A stretch of 64,000 bases of DNA from Antedon mediterranea (lineage: Eukaryota; Echinodermata; Crinoidea; Comatulida; Antedonidae), in the NCBI RefSeq assembly GCF_964355755.1, contig NC_092673.1, positions 1,741,001 to 1,805,000 on the forward strand, given 5' to 3'. The stretch's first letter is position 1; the number at the start of each line of letters is the position of its first letter. The translations under genes and the position numbers were made by a program. Shown here one piece after another: positions 26,801-39,365 of the stretch. The notes below the pieces were generated by a model. The model had not been told where the DNA came from. It worked only from the letters and a program-made list of their open reading frames with translations, and ran no database searches.

Positions 26801-28925
26801 ACACTTTTATAGGACAGTTCCTTGGATACCGTAGCTAATACTAGAATCAACGTATAGGCCTAGGCCAAATGTGAATAATTCGTTCAGATATTCTTGTTTT
26901 CATTCTCGTTGTTGATGCTAGGTCTAGTTAAAAATGTGAAAAAATCGTATGAAAAACAGATATAGTTTTACCTGCAGGCGTTAATTATAAAAACATGAAT
27001 TTCATTTTACACGCATGGCCTAATAAAATTCAATTTCATTTATTTACATAAACCATATATACTACAATACAATGATTGAAAGTATATTATTAGTATTATA
27101 TCCATCAATGTGAACATAAGTTACCGAAAATAACATAACTCTGAACAAATTGGTCACCTAAACAACTTATAACTTATATATAACTTATATTTATATATTT
27201 ATAACCAATACTATCAACATTTTGGTCTATTTTAGTAGAAATCTCTCAATACGAACGTTAGGCCTAGAGAAAATTTAATTCGATGTAGGCCTAAATGCAA
27301 TTCGTTTATCATTTATTAAATTGTTTATTATCTGTTATATAAACCAATAATACGGTGCCACATCCCAAACAACACGCCCTTAGATAGAATCGATCCTTTT
27401 TTCTTAAGTTAGAAAAACAAAAAAGGCTATAGCCCATATAGGTAAACAATAACAGATAAATAGGCCCGGTTCATTCGCTAAGTATGACTCAGATGTAACA
27501 TAGAATAACCCCAGATAAAACCCAAAATACACATTTGATACATCTGAGCGAACTTTTCATTAGTGAATTCATCATAATGGAATAATAAATTACCAAAAGT
27601 ATGAATTGAAACGATTTTTCAAGTTGTACTTGCTGTAGGATTTTACGTACTGAAATATCAGCAAAGCCATAAACATGTATTTGATATTTAATTAAAATAG
27701 TAAAATATACAAAGTACAAGAATACTTTTTTTTAAATGTCAACTTATTTCCAATGGGGTAAAACAAAGTCAGTTCGAATCTGGTGCAATTGTACATTATT
27801 ATAGGCATATTTAGCAAGAAAATGCATGCAATGACATAACGTTTTCCGATGTAAACAATTTAACTTCTTAGACCTAATATATTTATATATTAAGAAGTTA
27901 TTTTTGTTTACATTTTGTTTTATATAGCTAGATTGAGTGATGCATTCCATGCCTTTAGTTAATAACTGTCTATCGAATAAACTTTATTCTATGAGGGTAG
28001 CTATGGGTTTAAAATTAGTTATGTGTACCAAATGTAATCGGGGCAATATCTAATGGCTTTTTATATTATTATTATATAACTATTATACTATTATTTTTTT
28101 TCTTTAAAACAACAATTAATCATGGATTGATTTATCTTCCTAAGTTCCTTACTTGAACTCAATCAATAAGCTTGTTTCTCTACTATAGTGCCAGATTAGT
28201 AATTAGGTGAAGTGTCTCTTACTGTTGGTTTTTAATATTTCTTTCCCTTTTAATTCTATGATTTCGACTAATTATTCAATTGTTTTTAAATACATTCCTT
28301 ATTCTATATTTTTACCAACAATGATACGAACTTAAGGTAACACTGCGGATTAATGTTGCTTGTAAGTGGTAAAGAAAACTTTAAATTACTTTCTTAAATT
28401 GTTTAGAATAGAAATGAATTACGGTATTAGGTTAAAACAAAAACATTGAATCATCAACATGTTTCTTGAAAGTATTTTAATTGTTTTAAAACAGAAGTTT
28501 AGTACGGGATAAATGTCAATACCAAATCTGATTATTATATCATTATACATTAAATGAAATGTTGAATCTTTATATTTACCTTCGGCGGCTTTAAGTATAC
28601 CAGTTTCAAGACCAGTAAACGTCTTATTTGTTAGTTCTTCCAAGGCGGACAGTGGCGATCCACCGTCAGCGTCCCTGTTTGACGAGTGCTTTCTAGATGA
28701 TGTTGTCAAACTTGCGATAGTGATGGGGCAACGTTCCGCCCGGCTTACAACTTGTCCTCCCACAGTTCTTTCCAGCTTTTGTATTTTTTTGCAATCACCA
28801 CCAGTCAAAATATCCTTAATTAAAAACGAGGTAAGAGGTTTTCCTGGATTTCTTGGTGGACTCAATTCAACACCAGCAAGTTTTTGAAGAGATCCTACGA
28901 GATCAGACGAAGCCAACATAGTCAT
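23855..28925 (-). CDS. lbx: Ladybird (LBX) homeodomain transcription factor
   Basis: Two coding exons on the - strand, 28580-28925 and 23855-24354, split by a 4.2 kb GT-AG intron; 281 aa. A nuclear DNA-binding regulator; Lbx genes act in muscle-precursor and neural fate in vertebrates and flies. Residues 34-40 (FLIKDIL) fit the EH1 Groucho-binding pattern. Residues 91-115 (PLSALEELTNKTFTGLE... LKAAE) match the conserved LBX1 segment just before the vertebrate intron, and the intron here follows the same AAE. The homeodomain spans residues 137-196, with W184, F185 and N187 and Thr at position 47 (VITWFQNRRAK), typical of Lbx and Tlx. The C-terminal tail is acidic and Ser/Glu-rich. I chose the ATG at 28925; the frame stays open upstream to a TTG at 28985, which is not a normal animal start. 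Confidence 0.93.
24355..28579 (-). other. Lbx intron
   Basis: GT-AG intron of 4225 bp, phase 1. No coding exon was recognised inside it. A large first intron in a developmental regulator is a usual place for enhancers; I see AT-rich DNA with TAATTA-type cores but cannot single out an element. Confidence 0.7.
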
Positions 28926-28985
28926 GTTGATCGCTTCTTCGGGAATACTCGAAATTAAAAGATTTATTCCAAGAGATTGTTGCAA

Positions 28986-29450
28986 TACACGTCTTGTGTT
29001 TATCGTGTGGTGTTCAGTAATACGTTAGGACCATGTGTTAATTTGTTGTATACATCATCCAGTTTTCCTGTCTTTGGTTACTATACGTAACTAGCGTATT
29101 CGTTGTGACCCTTAAGGGAAGAGGAGAGGCGAAATACATCCGCCACTTGTCACTAATGTCGTTAGTCACGCTAATTGGTCAATCTTGTTTCATTGGCTCC
29201 TAATCTAATTAACTAACGCTTAACTGTGTTGTTTCAACCAATCAACGTATGACATGGATCAAATAAATTGATTACTTTACCGCCATGGTTTGTGCATACC
29301 CATCGCGTTAGGCCGTAGCAAGAGTAACAAATGCAAAATAAATATTCAACTTTGGCTAATCAGCTGCGATCAAATTTTCTAATATTCACAGGGAGCCACC
29401 TCCATGTAGGCGTTTGCGAAACAATATGCCAAACGTCGCACACAACTCAC
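28986..29450 (-). promoter_or_regulatory. Probable lbx promoter-proximal region
   Basis: Immediately upstream of the Lbx start. It holds three CCAAT-type boxes within about 70 bp (ATTGG near 29174 and 29192, CCAAT near 29239), homeodomain cores (CTAATTAACTA), and less repetitive sequence than the flanks. No TATA box can be assigned. The call rests on position and the CCAAT cluster. Confidence 0.35.
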
Positions 29451-31885
29451 AATAATCTATTTTTAAAACTTTGCTGAAAACTCAAACATCTTTCCAAATA
29501 GAACCCCCTGGATATGTGGCAACGAATCTACTTTGGTCTTTTCTTAAAACGATTATTTCTGTTTCTGTTTACATGTAAAATTGAGAACATTTGTATTACT
29601 CTGCCACCTGCCGTTTGTCGGTCTTCGTCAATTGCGTTTATCAGTTTCGTTTGTATAAAGTAGTATTGTATTGTATTGTTTTTAATTTAAGATTGTTGAA
29701 CTCCATGGACCATGTGTACAAAACGCTGGTGTCCACATGTGAGTGTAGAAATAATATTAAATGATTTGTTTCTGATGATTTTCTGATGTTTGGGTTACCC
29801 ACGTCCAATGCAAAACGAGTCGAAAACAGAAATACATGTTGATGTTTTACATCATAACATAATACCGTACTTTATGATATTCGTAACATTATCACCAGGC
29901 GTACTTAGATGTACTACTAGTTATTATAGAATATTTATTATTTATTATTTATTATACTCTAACTCCATTCGACAAGTATTCAAAGAAAGAAATAAAGAAA
30001 ATATTATTAACAGTGTGTGCCCTGTAGCACTGTTGAAACACAACACAACAATTTATAATAAATCTAGTTGTGTTGATATTTGATTTCACTGCTGACTAGA
30101 GGAATAACATTAATTTGATTGTTAAAAGTGTTACAAGTAAATAAATCATTATTTTTCTAAATATTACTAATTATTAATTAATGATCTGCGCAACAGATGT
30201 ACCAAGCTCAGCAGCCGAAATCAATCTTCTTGTTAGTTCAACCGACAAGTTTACATTGGTTAATAATGTGCCACGTGATTATGACGTAATCAAAATGGAA
30301 GTTTTCCTTTTCGGTTTTTATTAGGTAAAATAAATTTCGTTGAATTTCCTTCATACCGGTACATTATAAGTTTTGCGAGTGATTCCTTGATGTTTTGTTT
30401 TACATTTTATAGAAGCACCGTTTTACCCAGATTCTTAGGCCTAAATTGATTAATCAAATAACACTCAAAGATAATAAACGACTGGTATTTTGAGGAAACT
30501 AGTTTAACTATACCAGGCCCTTCCTACTTTACTTTAGCACTTCCCTGTCGAAAGCTGACAAGTTTTACAGTTTATTTTAGTAGTTTCCGTTAAATTTAAA
30601 CCAACATTGATTACCAGACTTAATTTGTTGATTGAAATTTGTTGATGCACCATTCTGTCAAGTCTGAACAAAGATATAATAGAATATGATATTAATATTA
30701 TAGGCCTACAATCAACTTTCCCAATTCTGGACACCTTTGGGCTGGCCAAATATGTCTGCCGTTCCAGAAAGTCTGGTGTTCGGAATTGGGAGAGTCGACT
30801 GTATAATACGATATATATTTCGAACGCAAGCCACAGACATACGTAGGCTTATGTACAATCAGACAGACAGAACATCAGACACCAATGTCAAGGTAGTACG
30901 TATTAATTTTTGATTAATTTCTTATCGTCTGATTACTACCGTTGATACTCTAGTTGACCTCTGACACCATAATTCATTTTCCTTTTTGAGCTCATCAATT
31001 AGTCTGATAGCTTTAATTTACCTCTTTCACAATCACATACTTCCGGTATTATAAGCTAATTATTGCAATAATGTAAAAAGGAAGAGAATGATTGTAAATA
31101 AAAACATTTTCTAAAAGTAAAGTCAGTGAAGAAAACGTTTTCACTTACGTATTTTGAGTCATTTTCCAAATAAATTTAAATCAAATCAAACACTTTCATT
31201 AAGTTTCATGTTGCGCCTTTGGCGTTCCATATTATGATATGAGTGATGGGTTGATGAGATTGCTAACCACCCACAAGCTATAAATTTTAGTGTAGTTTGC
31301 ATCATTATGACCGGGGGCTATGCAGCTTTTAACTGTTTGAACAACTGTAGTTAATGGTGTCATACGATGAGCATTTTTTTGTTTATTTGCCGTCAGGATA
31401 TTCTGGTGATTATACCTAACCTTGCTGATAAGCATTTATTTCACGCTTGCTAATCACCTCTAATAACAGACGTATGTTTAATCATGCCATACAAGTGTGT
31501 TATCTCACTTTTAGATGATTAATACAAAACTTCCATTTTTAAATCTGAAAATGTAATTTAAAACAAGAAAGATTTCTTACAAAAAACGTATTTAATGTAA
31601 GAAATAATGATTTATTGTCAATTATTAAAAAAAAAACATGATGAGACTAACTTAAGTCAGACAAAAAACTTTGAGAAAGTTTTATTATCAAAAATCATAT
31701 ATTGAAATTCCAAAACATGATTATTACAGTATTATTGGAAGGATATTTCAAATTCAATTCAACTTCAATTCAATTTTATCATCATCATTATGTATGTGCA
31801 TAATTAAAGAAGGCACTTCAAAGATAAGTGGTATATAGTGCCTACTAATAATAATATATGAGGTCAATCAAAACTTTATTATGTG

Positions 31886-31936
31886 CCACTTTTCCCCTTT
31901 TTTCCTTTTTTCCCCTTTTTTCCTTTTTTCCCCTTT
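31886..31936 (+). repeat. Pyrimidine-only tract (TTTTTTCCCC and TTTTTTCC repeats)
   Basis: About 50 bp of pure T/C built from alternating TTTTTTCC and TTTTTTCCCC units. Mirror symmetry makes it triplex (H-DNA) capable. Confidence 0.75.
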
Positions 31937-34407
31937 TCTGCAAACCATACAGTATTAATAATAACCGATGAATTATTTAAATTTAGGGCCTAAGTTTCGA
32001 ATAAAAAATTTTAAAATAAATATGTTTATGGTTTCGATAAGTAAAGCATTCACCTTTCTAGGCTCATTAATGTCCATTTGACAGAATGAGCGTGTTGGCA
32101 CAGGTGCAGGCATAAACATTGCTACTAGTTAAACCACTAGCGGTTATTACAATCAACAAAACAGTGAGACTACTTTGCTGTTTCACAATGATGTGATTGT
32201 GGTTTATTACAAATACTTTCACCAATCTAGGTACCATAAAATATGTACATTAATGTAATATATGAAATCATTTTTATTTCATTTATTCTCCTAAAAAAAC
32301 AAGGACAATTAAAGGTAAAAATATAAATAAATAAAAAAGTGTCATGGGACAAAAATAAACCAAATCACTGTCGAGTGGGAACCCTTAAAAATACATAAAT
32401 TACAATAAAACATTTTTAAAACAGTCAATATTTTTAATAAATCAATTTTGACGTTGTTATGATTGGTCATATATTATATTTATTTATATATACATATTAT
32501 TTGCATACCGTGCACCTGTATCAGGTGGCATTGATTTGTCTAAAGGTGTAGGTGCTGCGTGTATGCTCATTGTGGAAAAGGTTTTTATTAGCATTGCAGC
32601 AGGGAATAGCGTAACATCAATATTATTGTAGTAGAAATATTATGTAATAATTAACAAACGCGTCTTAACTAAAATTAAGTTCGTACTTAATATCATCGAA
32701 TTTCAAAACGCTTTAAATGCGAGTCATACCTTTTTATTTCTAATTTATTATTTGAATCAAATCGAATGCGCTAACAATCTTTCTAAAAAAGAACAAACAT
32801 TACGTATTCAAACGTATAATATTGCAAAGAAAACGAACTCCAAACAAAACATTTGCTAAAATATATTTATTAGTTTGTGTTTGTTTCAAATAGATAAAAG
32901 AAAGTATCGCATTTATGGATTTATTGCATTTTCTTCTTGTTCCATTATGACATGAATTCTCTGAGAATTTGCTGCCAAGATATTAAAACTTGTCACAATT
33001 TATTACAATGTTTCACAACGATTGCATAAAATAATTTATATTTGTTGCGTTAAGTGGCCAGTAAAGTAATAGCCGCACGTATGTTGTTCATGTCTATGAG
33101 GTAGAAGGGTTCAGAAAAGTTAAAGTAATGGCCCAATCTAATCAGGTGTAATGGAAATCTACATTGACTGAACACATGACTTTTATCAACATACGGCTAT
33201 CAAATTAAGAAAGGTTTGGGTTCCATATTATTTGTCGACATGTTTTGGATATAGTTTAGATAATTGTGCCAAATGTCCCCTTAAATATACCTGCCGTTAC
33301 AATCGATTTATAAGGCGCATGTGTTGGATGTTGGTATGACTTCCCAAGGCTACTTACACACTAATCACTTCAAGACGTTCTTATGATAGTTGCCCTTACT
33401 CCCTCCGGAGAATTCTTTCGGCAAATTTCAAAGGAGAATTGGGAATAAAAGGACATTTTTACAAACCACCGCTATAAATTATTACTTCAGCGGATGTGTA
33501 ATAATGAAAGATGGAAAGTATTTCACTCAATTACAAATCCTTGAAGGGGTTTCCAAACATTTTGATTTGTTTCTTCTTTATATATTGAAAACACTTTACG
33601 ATAAAAACCATCAGTTGCTGGATTTACGATATGGGCCGTAACATAAAACGTCTTTAGCAAATCCAGTTATAAGCCTAAAATCTCTACTCAATCAAACTGA
33701 AAATGGTATATTAATTGAATGAAGTTATACTATAATGATGAACTGTACTATAATAATGACCATATAATTGATCATTATCATAAATTCAGAAGGTCATATT
33801 AAACAAGCGATTAGGAGTTAAGCGAAAAATAATAATAATTTATTTCATTGATATCGTTCATACAAAAATGCATACCCTCTTATCAGCAAGTGTACGCGCG
33901 CGTATTTTTTCGTACCGCGCCGTATGGACGAATCATCTTCATGTATTTCTAATAATTTGAAAGTTTTCCACCAGACAGATTGTTGACGAGATAAATGTAG
34001 TGTTAGGCTTGTCAAGTTAGTTCCTACCGGTATGATTAATGACAACCTGTCACCGTGAAAGCGACAGTGGAGCAACTGAGGAGCTTAAAGAGGGTCGATT
34101 TGAGAAGACCTAATTGATGTACATAACAAATGTTAAGGTATCATATGAGTGTATAATCGCCGGACCAATCCCCTCTGCTGCTACCCATCACAGGGTGTTT
34201 AACCCCTAATATGATTACCATGATTTATACGCTTCCTATAGCTGCCAGGTTGCATGCTTTTACTCCCTGTGGACCGGTACCTTGATGGGTCTATGAACAA
34301 ACAAGGCTGACGAAATTACCTTTTCAAAAGACTTCTTGTTTGCCAACAATGAAATTTTCTCGTAAATTATATTGTGTGTATAGCTGATGACAGATTGGAA
34401 ATCTTAA

Positions 34408-35499
34408 GGCCCTGTTCAGACCCATGGCGTTAGACCGTTTTAGCGTACAACGTTACTAGCAAGGTCACGTTACAAACCGCAGAGAAAAAAACGAGGTGTT
34501 CAGACCCATAGCGTACGATTATCGTTACAACGGAAGTACGTCATTCAGGTTGTTTCTAGTTGCATATTCATGTGCTCTTACCCACGTGTTTTCATCATTA
34601 TTTCCACTGTGTATAGGCCTAGGCCTAGATCTCAGCCCTACAATTATGACAAAGTTTGCCGTAAATAAAACAACATACCTCAGCATTTATTTAAGAAAAA
34701 TATAGTAAAGCCAAATTTCTGTTTCTATTGTTTTTATTTTGTATTTTGTATTAAAAAACATTTTCCCCAGGTTCTTGTGTTACGAAAATAAAGCAGGCCT
34801 CCTAATGATGAAGAAAAAATTGATTGTGATAGTCTATCCAGTCCAGTCAAAGATATATATTCTTTGTTCCAGTAGGTTGAAAATAATCCTTAACTTGCTA
34901 ATAAAAGGGACACAGCTCCCCTTGTTTGTTTACTGATTTTTTTAGGAGTTAGGGGGTTTTCAGCATTAAACTTGTCCAGTCTAGTCTGCCTTGTATATGA
35001 ATGAGTGACTTGATGTCCCACGCTAGTTTTTAGCTTGAATGAAATGCGTGAATGACTCTAGGCCTAGCTAGGCCTAAAAGCGGATGGGATCGTAGTCCCT
35101 ATGTTTAAATACAAGGTGCATGTATTTATGTCATTTGTTAGAAAATATAATGGTAATCAGTTGATAGTAGTTTGTAGCCTTTGTAACAGTTGTATTTGTA
35201 GTGTAGTTAGGCCTTATTTATTCTGGCCTTTTTGTTATTGAAATCCATCTCACACATTGACGATACAAGATGTCAGCCTAGGTCAAACCTTGTTTCGCGT
35301 CATAACAGGAAACGTTCTGATTGGATACAACGTTGACTTACAGTAGCGTCGTACGCTAAAACGGTACTATCAACCGTTTTCCACTACAACGCTACAACCG
35401 TTGTACGACGCGTTGTACGCTAATCCCCAACTGTTCAGACACACATTCTTTTAGCGTCGTACGCTAAAACGGTCTAACGCCATGGGTCTGAACAGGGCC
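34408..35499. mobile_element. Non-autonomous PIF/Harbinger-like DNA transposon
   Basis: 1092 bp element bounded by perfect 41-bp terminal inverted repeats that start GGCCCTGTTCAGACCCATGG and end TTTTAGCGTAC. It is flanked by TAA direct repeats (34405-34407 and 35500-35502). The TAA target duplication together with GGCCCTGTT ends is the usual signature of PIF/Harbinger and Tourist-type elements. Subterminal copies of GTTCAGAC and GTACGACG motifs lie inside both ends. No transposase or Myb-like frame is present, so it depends on enzyme supplied elsewhere. Identical terminal repeats suggest recent movement. Confidence 0.85.
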
Positions 35500-38400
35500 T
35501 AAGTCACAGTTAAGTAGTTGCTAATTTGATGATGATGTTTTCACACTTTGGTACAATAAAGCAATTCAAACATCCTGTTTAACTGTTATTACTGTACAAA
35601 TAAATAATATTTTATAAATACTGATTTCCTACGCAATGATCAACACGGCATTTCAATCGTTTTAGCCTTAATCGAAGGATTTCTAGAAAGTAGGAAAAAA
35701 AATAAGAAGCTAGTAGTACTGTAGTGTAAAGTAGTAGAGCCTTAAACTTTTTAATATTGTATGGATGCAAAAAAAGAGAGTTTATATAGGCCCGTCATTA
35801 TGGATTCCTTGTTTTCAGTTAAAATATCAATATTGGCGCCATTTAATTTGTAGTACTACAATGAGTAAACATCGTTATCATTTTAATGTTCGTTTTCTGT
35901 CCGTCTTCAGCATCTGATGAAACATGACGTATAGAAAGAATGTGACCGTTTCGATTTAACATCACATTTTAACTGCTCCTAAACGGACGGATATCTATCA
36001 TCGATGGATCGTGTGAAGACCTCTAGGCTTTGACGAACCGCATTTTGTCAGCCTCTTGAGGGTTAAAGTTCACTTTTCTAATTGATGTCGTTTTCATCAC
36101 CTTCGTATCGTTGGCTACTTGAGTGCTATTTAGGACAATGGTTAGGATGTCGTCTGATTTCATTGCTCATGAAAAATGGCCGCAATTTGTCAATCCATTA
36201 GGTAATGATGAAAGATATAAGCAGACATTGAAAAATCAAGTCCTTGTAGCTAAACAGTTTGCCCGTCATCACAACAAATATTATGTATGATATTGATGGG
36301 TTGTTGACGTAAATACATAATTAGGATGACAAAGTGTTGATGCAACCATCAGGCTTTAGTGATTGAAGCCTGATTACTCATACTTAAGATTCTCTGTTTA
36401 TTCAGAGTTCTCTAAATGGAAAGATCTCTAACGAAAGTGTTTATTTTAGTATGTAGGTAGTCATGGCTTACTTTTACTAATTTGTATGCAGATTTACAAG
36501 TTTGACAATTACACTGCTGTAGATTGTTTTCGTTATTTCCAAATAGGTAACATCTAGTTTCTGATTGAAAATTTTTCGCGCCGCTTCTTTAGGCAGTTAC
36601 ATTCAAGAGAACGGATCATTAGACAAACAGTTACCACGCGGTAGGTTTTTGTTTACTACGGCTGAAAAAATGTTTATTTGGAAACTCTGACTGGGCATGC
36701 GCACACCCCAAAACACGTCTGGAAAAAGAGAGTCTATGAAAACATTTGCTGATAAATATTGAGATGCATATAGGCAGTAGTTATCGTGAGATGAGCTGCG
36801 TTTTTTGTAAGAAATATTTCTTGATTAGGTTTGTTGTGGACTGTATTCCAAAATCTAAAATATGAAGCTATTATTGGACTGTAGAGGGGGTAATCTTAAT
36901 ATTCAGCCTACCATTTTTTTTTAAATGGGTTTTGTTAGTCAGACTCATCATATACTTTAAATTACCAAATAGACCGAAATTGCTTAATTTATATCTTAAA
37001 GTGCTCGGTGAATCTTCTAGCATGATCACTTTAGTGAAGTCTGAACGTACGTTAGTTTGGCACCAGCAAAATAGTGCTTTTTACTACTTACTGTTTACAA
37101 ACTAATTGACATTTTTTAATTTTGGAAAAACATAATCGAACGTGCAAAAAATAAATGACGTCAGAATGATGATGATGATAAATAAAAATGATTGATTGCT
37201 TTTTGTTCTAAAAATGGAAAACAAGACATAAACATGAATTTTGATGGTAACCTTATTGATCAACGATAGATTTGGTCAATCATAGGGAACCACGGGGGAA
37301 TTGTAAATCTCCATTACATTGAATCAGTCCAACAACAGATGTAAAGTTATCATTAATATGCTTCATATAACCACCATCAATTGATTTCAAATATATTACA
37401 AATATAATAGCAAGTTAAGCTCCCTCTAGTCATTAGCTAACAATTTCGTTTGTCTAGGCCCTCGATGACAGACATTTCGCGGCTAATGACAGGCGTCAAG
37501 CGGGGGTAATTTATCATTCACATGGGATGTAATAAGTACTGGGCTTAAACTACATGCCTACAAATAATGCATCATGGGATACTGGTACAACCCGTATAAT
37601 GCACTTTATGATGCAGATTATCATTATTACGCAAAACATGTTTGCGCATGCGTAGCTGATGAATTTGATTTAACCTACTTCGTATAGAAACAGATTTGAT
37701 AATAAATAACGTTGCTAAAATTCATATTTTATTTATTAAAAAATGATGGAAACATTATCGAGATACTTAGATATCCGTAATAATTCAAATTCAATTCAAC
37801 TTTATTTCAGACAAACTGTCCATATGAAACACATAAAGTTTACAAAAACAACACATTATTATGGCTATACTGATACTAGTTAACACACGTAAAAGTATAC
37901 ATGAGATTAAATATACAAAAGTTCTGTCCATTTTCTATGCAACTTTGAATCTTTTAGAATACGAGAAAAAACACATGTAATTAAAGTATTACAGCTTTTT
38001 TCAATTTTTGTTTTGAAACAAAAAATTTATTTCCGAATGTACTCATAGAAGGAGGTAATATTTCGTGATCCTTGGTTTAGTGACATAACGAATTATTTTG
38101 TTTTAAAAAAATAAAAGAAACAGTTCATGTTCTCATGTTTTCATTTCACCGCCGCTTATTGATTGTAGCATGGGTGTTTTTATGGTTAGTTTAAACACTG
38201 AATAAGGGAAAACTAGTAGGCCTATAGATACCAAACAACAATGTTTTAATATAGCTTAAAGTGTGGTTTTCCTGTTGTAGTTGATGTGGCAAAACTTTAC
38301 AATGGCTACAATGCGTGTTCAATCTTTGATATCTTTATCGATATATAAATTGACTTTATGAGCACATTTGTCACGACAATATCCATTTTACTTTGAATGA

Positions 38401-39254
38401 ATAGATTCACATACATATATTTTAGTTAAACATTTGTTTTGTTTTAGTATCATCGTTGACAATATAACGTGCTTAGCTTTAACGTGTATCATAAAAGTTG
38501 TTAGATAGCATAGTGAAGGTTAAGTCGAAGCTCTCTCCCTCTGGACCCGACACAGATGAGCTAGCTAGATGTGATAATTGCTACATATGTCTGCTCAACA
38601 ATCCTTTACCGTACTCATACATCATACAATTATCGCGTAAATTACCTTGTCATTTGACAAGTCACAGCTGACGCAAGCTGTTAAACGTTTAGTTTGTTTA
38701 CCGGATTCGATTTACTATAACAAAACTAGCGTTGATCATCGTATGCTGCTGTGCTTCTCGGGCTAACCTGCGAATCAATCAATTAAAAATACATAATATT
38801 GAGAAATGGAACAAATTTAGGCTATTAAATCACTAAATACTGATTTATTGAGAGGCTGTTTCACACTGTTATTTACGGTATGCTTCTTTTTAGCAATTAA
38901 GATATCGATAGGTGGCAGTAGATAAATATAGTAGGCCTACACGAACACTTTTTAAGGGGACACCTTATTCGGGACCCAACAACGTTTCCACTGAATTAAT
39001 AGAGTGAAATCTTCTCATTTAAATAGGAAGGTCCCCTGAATGGTGACACTCTCTCGAATAGGATCAGGCCTATTTGAAATGCAATATCGATTGAAGATAA
39101 AGTGTACAAATTACAATCGTGTAGAGGGCGGACTAAGGTCATTTTGTCTTTAAATGGGTTTTAGCGTCCTCTATTGCTTGCAACTTAATCGATTGTATTG
39201 GTACCATTCGCATTAAACAGAAATGTTACTGTACTACCATGTTGTTATAATGAT

Positions 39255-39260
39255 TTTATT
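39255..39260 (-). terminator. Polyadenylation signal of Tie-like gene A
   Basis: AATAAA on the - strand, 106 nt after the gene A stop codon. Confidence 0.5.
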
Positions 39261-39365
39261 TTTTTTCTTAATATTTCTGATAATAATTGATTTAGTAATT
39301 AGCAAACAAATATCAAAACGAATGAAATGCTTATTTCAAATCACGGCAAAAGCTTATTCAATTCA

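Larger units (their letters stand above)
29451..39254. other. 10 kb intergenic region upstream of lbx
   Basis: No recognisable exon. It contains the Harbinger-like element at 34408-35499 and a pyrimidine-rich tract at 31886-31936. Balanced, non-repetitive blocks lie at about 35880-36380 and 37230-37660 and may be regulatory. The rest is AT-rich with no clear structure. Confidence 0.55.

Noticed and set aside
28925-28985. Upstream extension of the lbx reading frame to a TTG at 28985
   Set aside because: Animal genes rarely start at TTG, and an ATG with expected Lbx-like N-terminal spacing exists at 28925.
34496-34705. Open frame of 69 codons inside the Harbinger-like element
   Set aside because: No similarity to transposase or Myb-like proteins; it follows the subterminal repeats and is explained by chance.
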